Made by a program: the position numbers and the translations under genes. The notes under the pieces are model-generated. The model did not search any database, was not told the DNA's origin, and saw nothing but the letters and a program-made list of their open reading frames with translations. From Bifidobacterium breve (GTDB lineage Bacteria > Actinomycetota > Actinomycetes > Nanopelagicales > Nanopelagicaceae): a DNA stretch of 41,936 nucleotides. Location: contig CAMBGS010000006.1 in the NCBI GenBank assembly GCA_945866305.1, forward strand, positions 1 through 41,936, written 5' to 3'. Shown piece by piece: positions 19,133 through 27,755 of this stretch. The number at the start of each line of letters is the position of its first letter. Position 1 is the stretch's first letter.

Positions 19133-20067
19133 GCACCTTTGACTTCTCTACCACCTTGGGAAATGCCTTCTTTAATTCGCCAATTTTTACCGCTAGCGGA
19201 TGTGCGAGTTCAGGAAAAGAGTTAGCGCAATTTTTTGACTTACGAGACATTGGCGCAGTCGTTACTAAATCGGTTATGAATAAACCGAGATACGGCAGAC
19301 CAACTCCCCGGATGGCCGAGACTCCTTCCGGGATGCTGAATTCAATTGGTTTACAGGGTCCAGGCATTGATGCTTTCCTGGCTAAGGATGTGCCTTGGCT
19401 AATTGAACAAAAATCTCGTGTAATAGTTTCTATCGCAGGCGAAACTGTCGAAGAGTACGCAACACTCGCGCGAAAAGTTAGATCGGTTTCCGGAATTAGC
19501 GCTCTTGAAGTCAATATTTCTTGCCCAAATGTTGAAAATCGTGGATTGGTATTCGCTTGCGATCCCGATACCTCCCGAAGAGTAATTGATGGTGTACGCC
19601 GAACAATCGGCGGAGAAATTCCAATTATTGCCAAACTCTCACCAGATGTTACAAATTTGCCAGAAATAGCTCGAGGAGTTGTCGATGCTGGCGCAGATGC
19701 GTTGGCTCTCATCAACACTGTTCTTGGAATGGTCATTAATTTAGATTCGATGCGCCCACATCTTGGTGGAAAGACAGGTGGTTTATCGGGTCCAGCGATC
19801 AGACCAGTTGCTGTACGTGCAATTTATCAAGTGCATGCGGTGCTACCAAACGTTCCGATTTTAGGAATGGGTGGAGTTGCCTCAGGCAGAGATGCGCTTG
19901 AGTTGATTCTGGCTGGTGCCTCTGGGGTAAGTGTCGGAACGGCTAGTTTCGGTAATCCATCTGCAGTGATTGAAATCCAGCGTGAGTTGCATAGCCTTTT
20001 GATCGCAAAAGGTTTCCCATCACTAAAATCTGCAGTTGGTTACGCTCATCGTGCGGAGGAGAAATGA
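19129..20067 (+). CDS. pyrD: Dihydroorotate dehydrogenase, class 1B catalytic subunit
   Basis: This 312-residue FMN enzyme oxidises dihydroorotate to orotate. The active-site base is Cys132 in NISCPNVENRG; a cysteine here marks class 1, while quinone-dependent class 2 enzymes have serine. The N-terminus NAFFNSPIFTASGCASSGKEL and the C-terminal PILGMGGVASGRDALELILAGA confirm the family. I placed the start at TTG 19129, overlapping the pyrK stop (TTGA), because the frame upstream, from a GTG at 19093, only adds residues that lie inside pyrK. The length then matches other PyrD class 1B proteins. The stop overlaps pyrF (ATGA). Confidence 0.93.
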   Translation: MSTFDFSTTLGNAFFNSPIFTASGCASSGKELAQFFDLRDIGAVVTKSVMNKPRYGRPTPRMAETPSGMLNSIGLQGPGIDAFLAKDVPWLIEQKSRVIVSIAGETVEEYATLARKVRSVSGISALEVNISCPNVENRGLVFACDPDTSRRVIDGVRRTIGGEIPIIAKLSPDVTNLPEIARGVVDAGADALALINTVLGMVINLDSMRPHLGGKTGGLSGPAIRPVAVRAIYQVHAVLPNVPILGMGGVASGRDALELILAGASGVSVGTASFGNPSAVIEIQRELHSLLIAKGFPSLKSAVGYAHRAEEK

Positions 20068-20774
20068 AAGCACCGATTATTCTCGCAGTAGATACCTCTG
20101 ATTTTGAAACTGCCATCTCTTGGATAAAAGCAACTGAAGATTCGGTAAGCGTCTATAAGTTGGGTTTAGAGTTTTACTTAAACTTTGGTGCCGCGGGTGT
20201 TGCTCAAGTTGTAAAACGCACTGGAGCCGAGATTTTTCTAGATCTAAAGCTACATGACATTCCGCATACCGTCGCAGGTGCTGCAAATGCAATTGCTCAT
20301 CTAAATCCTAAGTTCCTAACTGTGCACGCCAGTGGTGGTCGAGCAATGGTGAATGCCGCTGCGAAAGCAGTTCCCAACGTTGCTGTGACCGCTGTGACTA
20401 TTTTGACTTCACTCTCTGAATCAGATTTGTTCGAAATTGGTTACGCAAATCCTGCGCTCGAAAGTGCGGTAGCCATAGCCAAGATGGCAGTTGAATCTGG
20501 TGCTAAAGCCATAGTTTGTTCTCCTTTGGAGACAGCCGCCATTCGCAGCGCGGTCGGAGGTGAGCCAATAATTATTACTCCTGGTGTTAGGCCACTGGCT
20601 GAACAAGGTGGAGATGATCAGATGCGCACGATGACTCCGGGAGATGCCATTGCTGCGGGAGCCAATTTTGTTGTAATTGGACGTCCGATAACTAAATCCT
20701 GGAGTGAAGGGGCTGCGGCAATGAGCGCCAAGGCACAATCCATTGCTGATGAAATTTTGAGCGCACTTGCGTAG
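20064..20774 (+). CDS. pyrF: Orotidine 5'-phosphate decarboxylase
   Basis: This 236-residue enzyme makes UMP. The signature D60-x-K62-x-x-D65 is visible in LDLKLHDIPHTVAGA, with a second substrate site in ITPGVRPLAEQGGDDQMR near the C-terminus and VIGRPITKS at the phosphate end. It is of the short PyrF type rather than the longer mycobacterial kind. It overlaps pyrD by four bases. Its TAG stop forms the first bases of the -10 box that precedes the mIHF-gmk gene, so the pyr operon probably ends functionally here although I see no terminator. Confidence 0.96.
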   Translation: MKAPIILAVDTSDFETAISWIKATEDSVSVYKLGLEFYLNFGAAGVAQVVKRTGAEIFLDLKLHDIPHTVAGAANAIAHLNPKFLTVHASGGRAMVNAAAKAVPNVAVTAVTILTSLSESDLFEIGYANPALESAVAIAKMAVESGAKAIVCSPLETAAIRSAVGGEPIIITPGVRPLAEQGGDDQMRTMTPGDAIAAGANFVVIGRPITKSWSEGAAAMSAKAQSIADEILSALA

Positions 20775-20777
20775 AGT
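20772..20777 (+). promoter_or_regulatory. -10 box TAGAGT, leaderless promoter of mIHF-gmk
   Basis: TAGAGT includes the pyrF stop codon and ends exactly six bases before the ATG at 20784, with no Shine-Dalgarno sequence. This matches the leaderless pattern seen across the window. Confidence 0.55.
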
Positions 20778-20783
20778 TAAATA

Positions 20784-21662
20784 ATGCCGATTCCACCAAA
20801 ACTAACTGCTGAACAACGATCGGCGGCATTGGCTAAATCAACTGCAGCGCGTCAAGTTCGAGCGGCGACAAAATCCCGAGTGAAGAAGGGTGATCTATCA
20901 CTAGCCGCGGTTTTTGAGTTAGCAAAGAGCGATGAAGCAATCGCGAAAATGCGGGTTGTTGAGTTACTTGAATCCTTCTCAGGTGTCGGCAAAGTGCGCG
21001 CAATTGCAACCTTGGATCGTTTGCAAATATCACAAACAAGACGCATACAAGGGTTGGGCGTTGCGCAACGCCAAAATTTGCTTAGAGAGTTTCCAGATCG
21101 GGTATCTGCCAACCTACGGGGGAAGTTGCTAGTTTTATCAGGACCTGGGGGAGTCGGAAAGAGCACGGTTGCAAAAGCACTCCGAGCTACAGATCTATTT
21201 TGGTTAAGTATCTCTGCTACAACGCGCTCGGCTCGACATAATGAAATTGACGGCTCTGATTATTACTTTTATAGCAATGAGGAATTTGATAGCGCAATTA
21301 AATCTGCGTTGTTTCTGGAATGGGCAGAGTTTGCTGGTAATAGGTATGGAACACCTCGCAAACCAGTAGAAGATGCGCTCCGAGAAGGAAAGAATGTTCT
21401 TCTTGAAATTGAGATTGCCGGCGCGAAACAAGTTAAAGAGAGTGCTCCCGAAGCAATATTGGTTTTTCTACAGCCACCGTCTTGGGAAGAATTGGTCTCG
21501 CGCTTAGAAGGTCGAGGTACTGACTCACCCGAAAGACGTGCCGCTCGGCTTGCCTTGGCACAGGAAGAACTTGCGCAAGCAGGATTATTTGATTTTTCAC
21601 TCGTAAATGAGCGAGTAGAAGAGGTCGTTGAACGCCTGATAGGATTAACCAATAATTCCTAG
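20784..21662 (+). CDS. gmk: Fusion of actinobacterial integration host factor (mIHF) and guanylate kinase
   Basis: This 292-residue frame joins two proteins that are separate neighbours in Streptomyces and Mycobacterium. Residues 1-105 resemble mIHF, a nucleoid DNA-binding protein: a basic N-terminal part, then [20 protein letters not shown] and [18 protein letters not shown], the helix-two-turn-helix region. Residues 113-292 are guanylate kinase (GMP to GDP), with P-loop GPGGVGKST (120-128), the GMP site [21 protein letters not shown] split over residues 142-162, and LLEIEIAGA. The frame is continuous with no internal stop or likely second start, so I read it as a true fusion. It is followed by rpoZ. 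Confidence 0.93.
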   Translation: MPIPPKLTAEQRSAALAKSTAARQVRAATKSRVKKGDLSLAAVFELAKSDEAIAKMRVVELLESFSGVGKVRAIATLDRLQISQTRRIQGLGVAQRQNLLREFPDRVSANLRGKLLVLSGPGGVGKSTVAKALRATDLFWLSISATTRSARHNEIDGSDYYFYSNEEFDSAIKSALFLEWAEFAGNRYGTPRKPVEDALREGKNVLLEIEIAGAKQVKESAPEAILVFLQPPSWEELVSRLEGRGTDSPERRAARLALAQEELAQAGLFDFSLVNERVEEVVERLIGLTNNS

Positions 21663-21672
21663 CTTTTCTCAG

Positions 21673-21678
21673 TAAATT
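21673..21678 (+). promoter_or_regulatory. Possible -10 box TAAATT upstream of rpoZ
   Basis: TAAATT lies 22 bases before the rpoZ ATG. A start near 21685 would give a short leader that carries the strong Shine-Dalgarno sequence. Confidence 0.35.
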
Positions 21679-21689
21679 CGTATGCACCC

Positions 21690-21695
21690 AGGAGG
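21690..21695 (+). promoter_or_regulatory. Strong ribosome binding site AGGAGG of rpoZ
   Basis: AGGAGG sits five bases before the ATG at 21701. It is one of the few clear Shine-Dalgarno sequences at an operon-like start in the window. Confidence 0.8.
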
Positions 21696-21700
21696 TCCAA

Positions 21701-21949
21701 ATGGACGGAATCACTAACCCACCAATCGATGAACTTCTCGATAAGAGCGGATCTAAATACAGCTTGGTGCTCTATGCGGCAAAGCGTGCACGTCAGATAA
21801 ATGCTTACTACTCACAACTTGGTGAAGGCTTGCTTGAATATGTTGGCCCGCTAGTTGAAACTCACGTACACGAGAAGCCTTTGTCAATTGCACTTCGTGA
21901 GATCAACGAAGGCCTTTTGACGATCGAAAATCTCGAACCAACAGCGTAA
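21701..21949 (+). CDS. rpoZ: RNA polymerase omega subunit
   Basis: This 82-residue protein matches omega, which helps assemble and stabilise the beta' subunit. The conserved region is [28 protein letters not shown], followed by the helical [15 protein letters not shown]. Its position between gmk and coaBC is conserved in Actinobacteria and beyond. A strong Shine-Dalgarno sequence precedes it. The 24-base gap to coaBC shows no promoter or terminator, so the two are probably cotranscribed. Confidence 0.95.
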   Translation: MDGITNPPIDELLDKSGSKYSLVLYAAKRARQINAYYSQLGEGLLEYVGPLVETHVHEKPLSIALREINEGLLTIENLEPTA

Positions 21950-21973
21950 GCACCTCTTCTCTCCCTAACTCAG

Positions 21974-23170
21974 ATGGCCAAAGTTCGAGAAGTAATTCTC
22001 GGGGTTGGCGGCGGCATTGCCGCATATAAATCCTGCGATCTTCTGCGCCGTCTTCAAGAGCGCGGTTATCAAATTACAGTGGTTCCGACTCCTTCAAGCT
22101 TAAATTTTGTTGGGGCAGCTACTTGGGAAGCGCTCTCGCATCGCCCAGTTACTACCCAAGTTTGGGAGCGAGTTGATGAAGTCAGACATATTTCATTAGC
22201 AAGCAAATCTGATGCTTTGATAATTGCACCAGCCACCGCCGACTTAATTGCCAGGATCACAGCTGGTCGCGCCGATGATTTACTTACCAATTTAGTTCTT
22301 GCCTTGAATGTTCCGATTTTGATCGTGCCGGCGATGCATCCACAGATGTGGCAAGACCCTGCAACGCAGGAGAATGTAAAGACGCTGAGAGCACGTGGAT
22401 TCACAATCTTAGAACCAGCCATAGGCCGTTTAACTGGTGATGATTTTGGTCAGGGCAGGTTCCCGGAGACTCAAACAATTATCACTGAGTTCGAAAAATT
22501 AATTGAGGTCAAGAAAGATTTTCTAGGAAAGCGCGTATTAGTAACTGCGGGTGGTACCCGAGAAGCAATTGATCCAGTGCGTTTTATTGGTAATCGTTCG
22601 AGTGGGCGACAAGGCGCTGCTGTTGCTCGGGCAGCGCGTGACCGTGGTGCTCAAGTGAAGATGATCTTCGCAAACCCACAGCTTTCTGATGAAGAGATTG
22701 AAGAACTCTCTGGGATTGAAATATTGCAAGTTGAGACCGCAACACAGATGCATGCCGCGCTAGAAATCGAATTCCCAGCAACCGATTTATTGGTGATGAG
22801 TGCGGCGGTGGCAGATGCGAGGCCCTCGCAGTATTCCGAAGGAAAAATTAAGAAAGGTCAGTTACTAGATATTCCATTAGTTGAGAATCCTGATCTCCTG
22901 AAATCAATCGCAAATTTGCGCCAGAAGCAGATTGTTATCGCCTTCGCTGCCGAGACTAATGACGACTTAGTAGCTGCCGAGGCAAAAAGAGTGGCCAAGG
23001 GCGCTAATATCCTCTATCTCAACAACGTATCTAATGGTGCAATATTTGGCGCTGTAGATACAGAAGGTTTTATTATTACGAGCAACGGCGCTCAAATTCA
23101 AGTTCCACATACCAGCAAAGACACGCTAGCCGAGTTGTTGCTGGATCAGGCCCTAAGCCAGTTAGGTTAA
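21974..23170 (+). CDS. coaBC: Bifunctional phosphopantothenoylcysteine decarboxylase / phosphopantothenate-cysteine ligase
   Basis: This 398-residue enzyme performs two consecutive steps of CoA synthesis. The N-terminal CoaC flavoprotein has [18 protein letters not shown], catalytic His72 in EVRHISLA and PAMHPQMW (usual PxMNxxMW; Asn is His here). The substrate flap [15 protein letters not shown] lacks the cysteine seen in E. coli and plant versions, a difference I noticed but cannot interpret. The C-terminal CoaB part begins around residue 185 with [20 protein letters not shown] and [16 protein letters not shown], followed by KIKKGQ and FAAETND. Confidence 0.96.
   Translation: MAKVREVILGVGGGIAAYKSCDLLRRLQERGYQITVVPTPSSLNFVGAATWEALSHRPVTTQVWERVDEVRHISLASKSDALIIAPATADLIARITAGRADDLLTNLVLALNVPILIVPAMHPQMWQDPATQENVKTLRARGFTILEPAIGRLTGDDFGQGRFPETQTIITEFEKLIEVKKDFLGKRVLVTAGGTREAIDPVRFIGNRSSGRQGAAVARAARDRGAQVKMIFANPQLSDEEIEELSGIEILQVETATQMHAALEIEFPATDLLVMSAAVADARPSQYSEGKIKKGQLLDIPLVENPDLLKSIANLRQKQIVIAFAAETNDDLVAAEAKRVAKGANILYLNNVSNGAIFGAVDTEGFIITSNGAQIQVPHTSKDTLAELLLDQALSQLG
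23163..23168 (+). promoter_or_regulatory. -10 box TAGGTT, leaderless promoter of metK
   Basis: TAGGTT ends exactly six bases before the ATG at 23175 and overlaps the coaBC 3' end. It is the same hexamer as at priA. Confidence 0.5.
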
Positions 23171-23174
23171 TCCA

Positions 23175-24365
23175 ATGTCAAAACGCTTATTTACCTCTGA
23201 ATCCGTAACAGAAGGCCATCCAGATAAGATCGCAGATCAAATTTCTGATGCCATTTTGGACTCGCTCCTTGCACAAGATTCTGCAAGTCGCGTTGCTGTT
23301 GAAACCTTAATCACAACGGGTCAGGTCCACGTAGCCGGTGAGGTAACAACTAATGGTTACGCCGATGTTATGGGAATAGTTCGTGACACAGTAATTGGAA
23401 TTGGTTATGACTCATCAGTAAAAGGGTTTGATGGCAACAGCTGTGGCGTTTCTATTTCTATTGGGCAGCAGTCCCAAGATATTGCACAGGGCGTTGATGA
23501 TGCATATGAGAATCGCGTGGCATCATCGGTTGACCCGTTGGATCTGCAAGGTGCCGGCGATCAAGGTTTGATGTTTGGATATGCGTGCGATGACACAAAA
23601 GAGTTAATGCCGCTTCCAATTTGGTTAGCGCATGAACTAGCCCAACAACTTTCTGCTGTTCGAAAGTCAGGTGCACTCGCTTATCTGCGACCAGATGGCA
23701 AGACTCAGGTAACTATTGAATACGATGGTGACAGAGCAATCGCTTTAGACACAGTTGTTATTTCCAGCCAGCATGCCGAAGAGGTAGACGTTGCCAAGAA
23801 GCTAACTCCAGAAATTATTGAGTTTGTGATCGAACCGGTTCTGGCGAAGATTGATCTTCCACGTAAAGATATGCGCACCTTAATCAATCCAACCGGGCGC
23901 TTTGTAATTGGTGGCCCTATGGGTGATGCTGGTTTAACTGGTCGTAAAATCATCGTTGATACATATGGCGGAATGGCTCGCCACGGCGGAGGAGCTTTCT
24001 CTGGGAAGGATCCATCTAAGGTGGATCGCTCAGCGGCCTATGCCATGCGTTGGGTTGCCAAGAATGTTGTAGCGGCAGGTCTTGCACGACGTTGTGAAGT
24101 TCAAGTTGCCTACGCAATCGGTAAGGCTCAACCAGTGGGTGTATTCGTGGAAACTTTTGGAACTGAAACGGTTCCAGTTCAGAAGATTCAAGATGCAGTC
24201 ACTAACGTGTTTGATCTTCGCCCAGCAGCAATCATCCGTGATTTGAACTTGCTTCGCCCGATCTACTCGCAGACAGCTGCTTATGGCCACTTCGGTCGCG
24301 AACTCCCCAACTTCACTTGGGAAACAACATCGCGAGTCGATCAACTTCGCGCAGCAGTTAATTAA
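23175..24365 (+). CDS. metK: S-adenosylmethionine synthase
   Basis: This 396-residue enzyme makes SAM from methionine and ATP. Signatures include the ATP-binding [20 protein letters not shown] at the N-terminus, [12 protein letters not shown] in the middle, and the P-loop-like [19 protein letters not shown]. The C-terminal [13 protein letters not shown] is also typical. SAM made here is used by RsmB and other methylases. The gene has its own leaderless-type promoter at the end of coaBC, while priA follows after 15 bases with a similar element. Confidence 0.98.
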   Translation: MSKRLFTSESVTEGHPDKIADQISDAILDSLLAQDSASRVAVETLITTGQVHVAGEVTTNGYADVMGIVRDTVIGIGYDSSVKGFDGNSCGVSISIGQQSQDIAQGVDDAYENRVASSVDPLDLQGAGDQGLMFGYACDDTKELMPLPIWLAHELAQQLSAVRKSGALAYLRPDGKTQVTIEYDGDRAIALDTVVISSQHAEEVDVAKKLTPEIIEFVIEPVLAKIDLPRKDMRTLINPTGRFVIGGPMGDAGLTGRKIIVDTYGGMARHGGGAFSGKDPSKVDRSAAYAMRWVAKNVVAAGLARRCEVQVAYAIGKAQPVGVFVETFGTETVPVQKIQDAVTNVFDLRPAAIIRDLNLLRPIYSQTAAYGHFGRELPNFTWETTSRVDQLRAAVN

Positions 24366-24369
24366 CTCC

Positions 24370-24375
24370 TAGGTT
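24370..24375 (+). promoter_or_regulatory. -10 box TAGGTT, leaderless-type promoter of priA
   Basis: TAGGTT ends five bases before the GTG at 24381, one base shorter than the usual spacing here. It and the following AA match the metK promoter. Confidence 0.4.
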
Positions 24376-24380
24376 AAGCC

Positions 24381-26258
24381 GTGTCTACTGCGCGGCCGCT
24401 TCGCCTCAAGACCGAAACGGCAAAACGTGTTGAGAAGATTGCGGCAGATTCTGCCCCGATAGCAAAAGTTTGGGTAGACAATAACGTTGCACATTTAGCT
24501 GGAATCTTTGATTATTTGGTACCAGCGCGCTTTGATGCGCAGGTGCGAGTCGGTGTGCGCGTAAGCGTAGATTTTGCGGGACGAGAATGCGAAGCTCTGG
24601 TTGTTGAGCGAAGCGACGAGGGATCCCTGTCAGGTCTGAAGTTTATTTCGAAGGTACTCTCTCCAACAGTTGTCGCTTCATCTGGTCTAATTGACTTGAT
24701 CACCGAGGGATGTGCGCGCTGGTTGGCTCACCCTTATGATTTTCTACGTAGCGCCATTCCGCCAAGGGTTTCTGGTGTAGATAAAAACCATCACGAGTTG
24801 TCGCAAGAGCCGAAAGGTATAGGAACCGCAAAAGGCAGCAAGACTTTCATTCATCTACAGCCACACGAGGATGCAATAGCCAAGCTCGCAGAGTTTGCTC
24901 TACTAAAGGCAGCAACTGGCTCGGTTCTTATCATTACTCCCGAAGAGCGAGAATTACAGCTACTGGCCGATGCACTGGGGGAGAAGGCGTGCGTCTTATC
25001 CGCAACGCTTACGCGTACCGTGAGATATCAAAACTATTTAAGGTCGATTAGCGAGACGAATCTAATAACAATTGGAACCAGGAGCGCGATATTTTCTTAC
25101 CCTCCCGATCTTCAGACAATTGTTATCTTTCGCGAAGGTTCGGAATCTCATTATGAACCTAGGACGCCGGGGTGGAATACAAGAGATCTAGCTTTGATGC
25201 GTGCTGAACGAGATGGCTGCGATCTATTCTTCGTTGGCTATTCACCGTCTTTGGAGATTGGACTATTAATTGATAATGCAAAGGTTAAGTTTCTATCTAA
25301 GAATAATCGTTTACGAGTCATTAACTTTGAATCGTTAAATGGCGAACTACTCCCGAATCGAATTTTTCCTCCAATCCGTAAAGCGCTCAAAACTGGTCCA
25401 GTCCTCTTCTTGATTCCCCGAAAAGGGTATGCCAGCTCACTGATGTGTAAAAAATGTCGAAATATTGCCACTTGCGAATGCGGTGGAAAGCTATCCCGCA
25501 ACAAAGCAAATGCAGCTCTGAATTGCGCACTCTGCGGAAAGTCTCAACCAACATCGAAGTGCCGTTGGTGCGATAGTGATTCATTCTTGATGTTGGGGCG
25601 AGGCGGTGAGCGGCACACTGAGGAGATTGGTCGCGCTTTTCCAAACGTTGCGACTTTCTACTCAACTGCTGATTCCCAAATTATAGATCTACCCAATTCA
25701 CCCGCTCTGGTAATCGCAACTGCTGGAATGGAACCACGGATTGCTGGCGGCTATTCAGCGGTCATTCTTTTAGAAGGTGATTCATTCTTCTCTTACTCAG
25801 ATTTGAGAGCACAAGAACGCGCACGTGAAACATTCTTTGTGTCAGCTGCCGCGGTGAGCGAGGTTGGTGATGTAATTACTGTGGTTAATTCTTCAAACCC
25901 GATTACTTCTGCGCTTACTCAATGGAATCCAAAAGTGTTGGTAAGTCGCGAACTTTCTGAGCGAAGCGAGTTGAATTTCCCGCCATTTTCTAGATCTATT
26001 GTTATGGAGGTAGAGAGTGCGGAGGCAACATCCATCGTCGCTGGTTTTAAAAAATCACTTTTAGATAAGCGGCTGCCTGAGAGCACCAGAGTTTTAGGAC
26101 CCGCTCAAGGAAGTGGGAATATCTCCCGAATATTAATGACTGCTAATTTGTCAGATAGCGATCAGTTTCTCAAATTTATCGGAGACTATATTCGCCATCG
26201 TGCGGTGACTAAGAAGAAGAGCGTTCGGTTGCGAGTAGACCCCTACTCTCTTACATAG
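24381..26258 (+). CDS. priA: Probable primosomal protein PriA, helicase-deficient form
   Basis: This 625-residue protein matches actinobacterial PriA. The N-terminal DNA-binding part shows VWVDNNVAHLAGIFDYLVP and ARFDAQVRVGVRVSVDFAG. The central zinc region has cysteine pairs beginning at C356 (MCKKC, CECGG, CALCGK, CRWCDS), and the C-terminal region shows RERARETF-like and PPFSRSIVMEV segments. The helicase core is degenerate: there is no GxTGSGKT Walker A (the site reads LLKAATGSVLII) and no DEEH box (reads IVIFREGSESHYE). Family annotation already states that actinobacterial versions probably lack helicase activity, so a structural role in replication restart is likely. Confidence 0.88.
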   Translation: MSTARPLRLKTETAKRVEKIAADSAPIAKVWVDNNVAHLAGIFDYLVPARFDAQVRVGVRVSVDFAGRECEALVVERSDEGSLSGLKFISKVLSPTVVASSGLIDLITEGCARWLAHPYDFLRSAIPPRVSGVDKNHHELSQEPKGIGTAKGSKTFIHLQPHEDAIAKLAEFALLKAATGSVLIITPEERELQLLADALGEKACVLSATLTRTVRYQNYLRSISETNLITIGTRSAIFSYPPDLQTIVIFREGSESHYEPRTPGWNTRDLALMRAERDGCDLFFVGYSPSLEIGLLIDNAKVKFLSKNNRLRVINFESLNGELLPNRIFPPIRKALKTGPVLFLIPRKGYASSLMCKKCRNIATCECGGKLSRNKANAALNCALCGKSQPTSKCRWCDSDSFLMLGRGGERHTEEIGRAFPNVATFYSTADSQIIDLPNSPALVIATAGMEPRIAGGYSAVILLEGDSFFSYSDLRAQERARETFFVSAAAVSEVGDVITVVNSSNPITSALTQWNPKVLVSRELSERSELNFPPFSRSIVMEVESAEATSIVAGFKKSLLDKRLPESTRVLGPAQGSGNISRILMTANLSDSDQFLKFIGDYIRHRAVTKKKSVRLRVDPYSLT

Positions 26259-26275
26259 TTATTTCACTCCTGCGC

Positions 26276-26281
26276 TAGACT
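26276..26281 (+). promoter_or_regulatory. -10 box TAGACT, leaderless promoter of def-fmt
   Basis: TAGACT ends exactly six bases before the ATG at 26288, in the 29-base gap after priA. No Shine-Dalgarno sequence is present. Confidence 0.55.
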
Positions 26282-26287
26282 TGATGC

Positions 26288-26848
26288 ATGTCAATTCAAC
26301 CGATCCGTTTCTTCGGCGATCCGGTATTGACCACCCCGGCTCTAGAAGTTGTTGATTTCGATAAGGAGTTGCGCACCTTAGTCGCAGATTTAACGGAGAC
26401 TATGCTGGAAGCACCTGGTGCTGGTTTAGCTGCACCACAAATAGGAGTTGGACTGCGAGTTTTTGTTTGGGATGTCGATGACGCCTTAGGCCATCTTATT
26501 AATCCAACGCTTGATTTGAGTTCTGAGATGCAAGAAGGTGAAGAAGGTTGCCTATCTTTTCCTGCACTTAGTTACGAGACACCGCGCGCTTTCCGAGCGG
26601 TAGCAAAGGGTTTCAATATGTACGGTGAGCCGGTAACTGTTGAGGGAACCGAACTTCTTGCGCGATGTTTACAGCATGAGACAGATCATTTAGATGGAAT
26701 TGTGTTCATCGACCGTCTTTCGAAAGAAGATCGCAAACTAGCCATGAAGGAGATCAGAGAGTCAGAATGGTTTAACGCCGCTGCGGGATCTGGTCAGTTG
26801 CCTACGATCAAAGTTTCTCCGCATGACATTTTTGGCAAAGGTATTTAG
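26288..26848 (+). CDS. def: Peptide deformylase
   Basis: This 186-residue metalloenzyme removes the formyl group from new proteins. All three family motifs are present: GAGLAAPQIG, EEGCLSFP (metal Cys) and LQHETDHLDG (metal His pair and catalytic Glu). A type I actinobacterial deformylase is the natural reading. It shares one base with fmt (TAGTG), pairing deformylation with the formylation enzyme, as in many bacteria. Translation probably starts without a leader, given the -10 box six bases upstream. Confidence 0.97.
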   Translation: MSIQPIRFFGDPVLTTPALEVVDFDKELRTLVADLTETMLEAPGAGLAAPQIGVGLRVFVWDVDDALGHLINPTLDLSSEMQEGEEGCLSFPALSYETPRAFRAVAKGFNMYGEPVTVEGTELLARCLQHETDHLDGIVFIDRLSKEDRKLAMKEIRESEWFNAAAGSGQLPTIKVSPHDIFGKGI

Positions 26849-27753
26849 TGCGTATAGCCGTAGCTGCCACTCCAGAAGTAGCAGTTCCAACTTTGGATGC
26901 GCTTCTGGCATCTGACCATGAATTGGTTTGCGTAGTAACAAGACCTGATGCACCAGCGGGACGAGGTAGAACTCTTCAATCAACCCCAGTTGCCAACTGG
27001 GCAGAGACTCATAATGTGAAGTTGTATAAACCTGATTCCATTCAACTCCTCGCAGATTTGATCGTGGATCTAGATTTAGTCATCACAATCGGCTTTGGAT
27101 TACTACTTCCTCTGGAAGTTCTTAAGAAACCTAAGTACGGATTTATAAACCTGCACTTTTCGCTCTTGCCACGATGGCGCGGTGCCGCACCTGTGCAACG
27201 CGCTATTGAGGCTGGCGATAAAGTCACCGGAGTGACGGTGTTTCAACTAGATGCCGGGATGGATACCGGGCCAATTTATCTTTCAGAACAAATTGCACTT
27301 TCATCCGTTGCAACTTCCGAAGAACTCCTTCAATCGCTGGCAGATCTTGGCGTTAAACCAGTCTTGAAAACGCTGGAACTTATTGAAAGAGGAGAAAAAC
27401 CAGCCACGCAAACCGATGTTGGAGCTACTCGAGCTTATAAATTAAGCAAAGAGGAGGGTCAAATTGACTGGAACTCGGATGCTGATTTGATCATTCGCAA
27501 AATTAACGCCTTCAATCCTGATCCCGGTGCTTGGTCAAATTTCCGAGGACAGGTGCTTAAAATTAATAAGGTCCGAACATCTGATGTAATTTTATCAGCG
27601 GGCGTTCTGAAAGTAATAGAGAGATCCGTCTACATTGGAACAGCAACTTCAGCGCTAGAACTATTGGAAGTAACTCCATCCGGAAAAGCGCAAATGCTGG
27701 CAAGTTCTTGGGCTAATGGGGCTCGTCTTATAGCAACAGATATGTTGCAGTAA
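26848..27753 (+). CDS. fmt: Methionyl-tRNA formyltransferase
   Basis: This 301-residue enzyme formylates initiator Met-tRNA using 10-formyl-THF. Its N-terminal domain carries VVTRPDAPAGRGR, the catalytic region INLHFSLLPRWRGAAPVQRAI (SLLPxxRG, with Asn-His) and the DAGMDTGPI motif. The C-terminal OB-like domain follows the linker. The GTG start at 26848 overlaps the def stop by one base. rsmB follows two bases after the stop. Confidence 0.97.
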   Translation: MRIAVAATPEVAVPTLDALLASDHELVCVVTRPDAPAGRGRTLQSTPVANWAETHNVKLYKPDSIQLLADLIVDLDLVITIGFGLLLPLEVLKKPKYGFINLHFSLLPRWRGAAPVQRAIEAGDKVTGVTVFQLDAGMDTGPIYLSEQIALSSVATSEELLQSLADLGVKPVLKTLELIERGEKPATQTDVGATRAYKLSKEEGQIDWNSDADLIIRKINAFNPDPGAWSNFRGQVLKINKVRTSDVILSAGVLKVIERSVYIGTATSALELLEVTPSGKAQMLASSWANGARLIATDMLQ

Positions 27754-27755
27754 CC

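Noticed and set aside
19071-19736. Open frame of 221 codons antisense to pyrK/pyrD
   Set aside because: The plus strand has strong PyrK and PyrD motifs over this stretch; the antisense frame has none.
20784-21662. Frameshift or assembly join making an artificial mIHF-gmk fusion
   Set aside because: The linker reads smoothly between the domains, codon use is even, and a leaderless promoter exists only before the mIHF part. A read-level check would settle it.
26233-26248. Hairpin GAGTAG-ACCC-CTACTC at the end of priA as a terminator
   Set aside because: Only six base pairs, within the coding end, with no T-tract after it. It might attenuate weakly but is not convincing.
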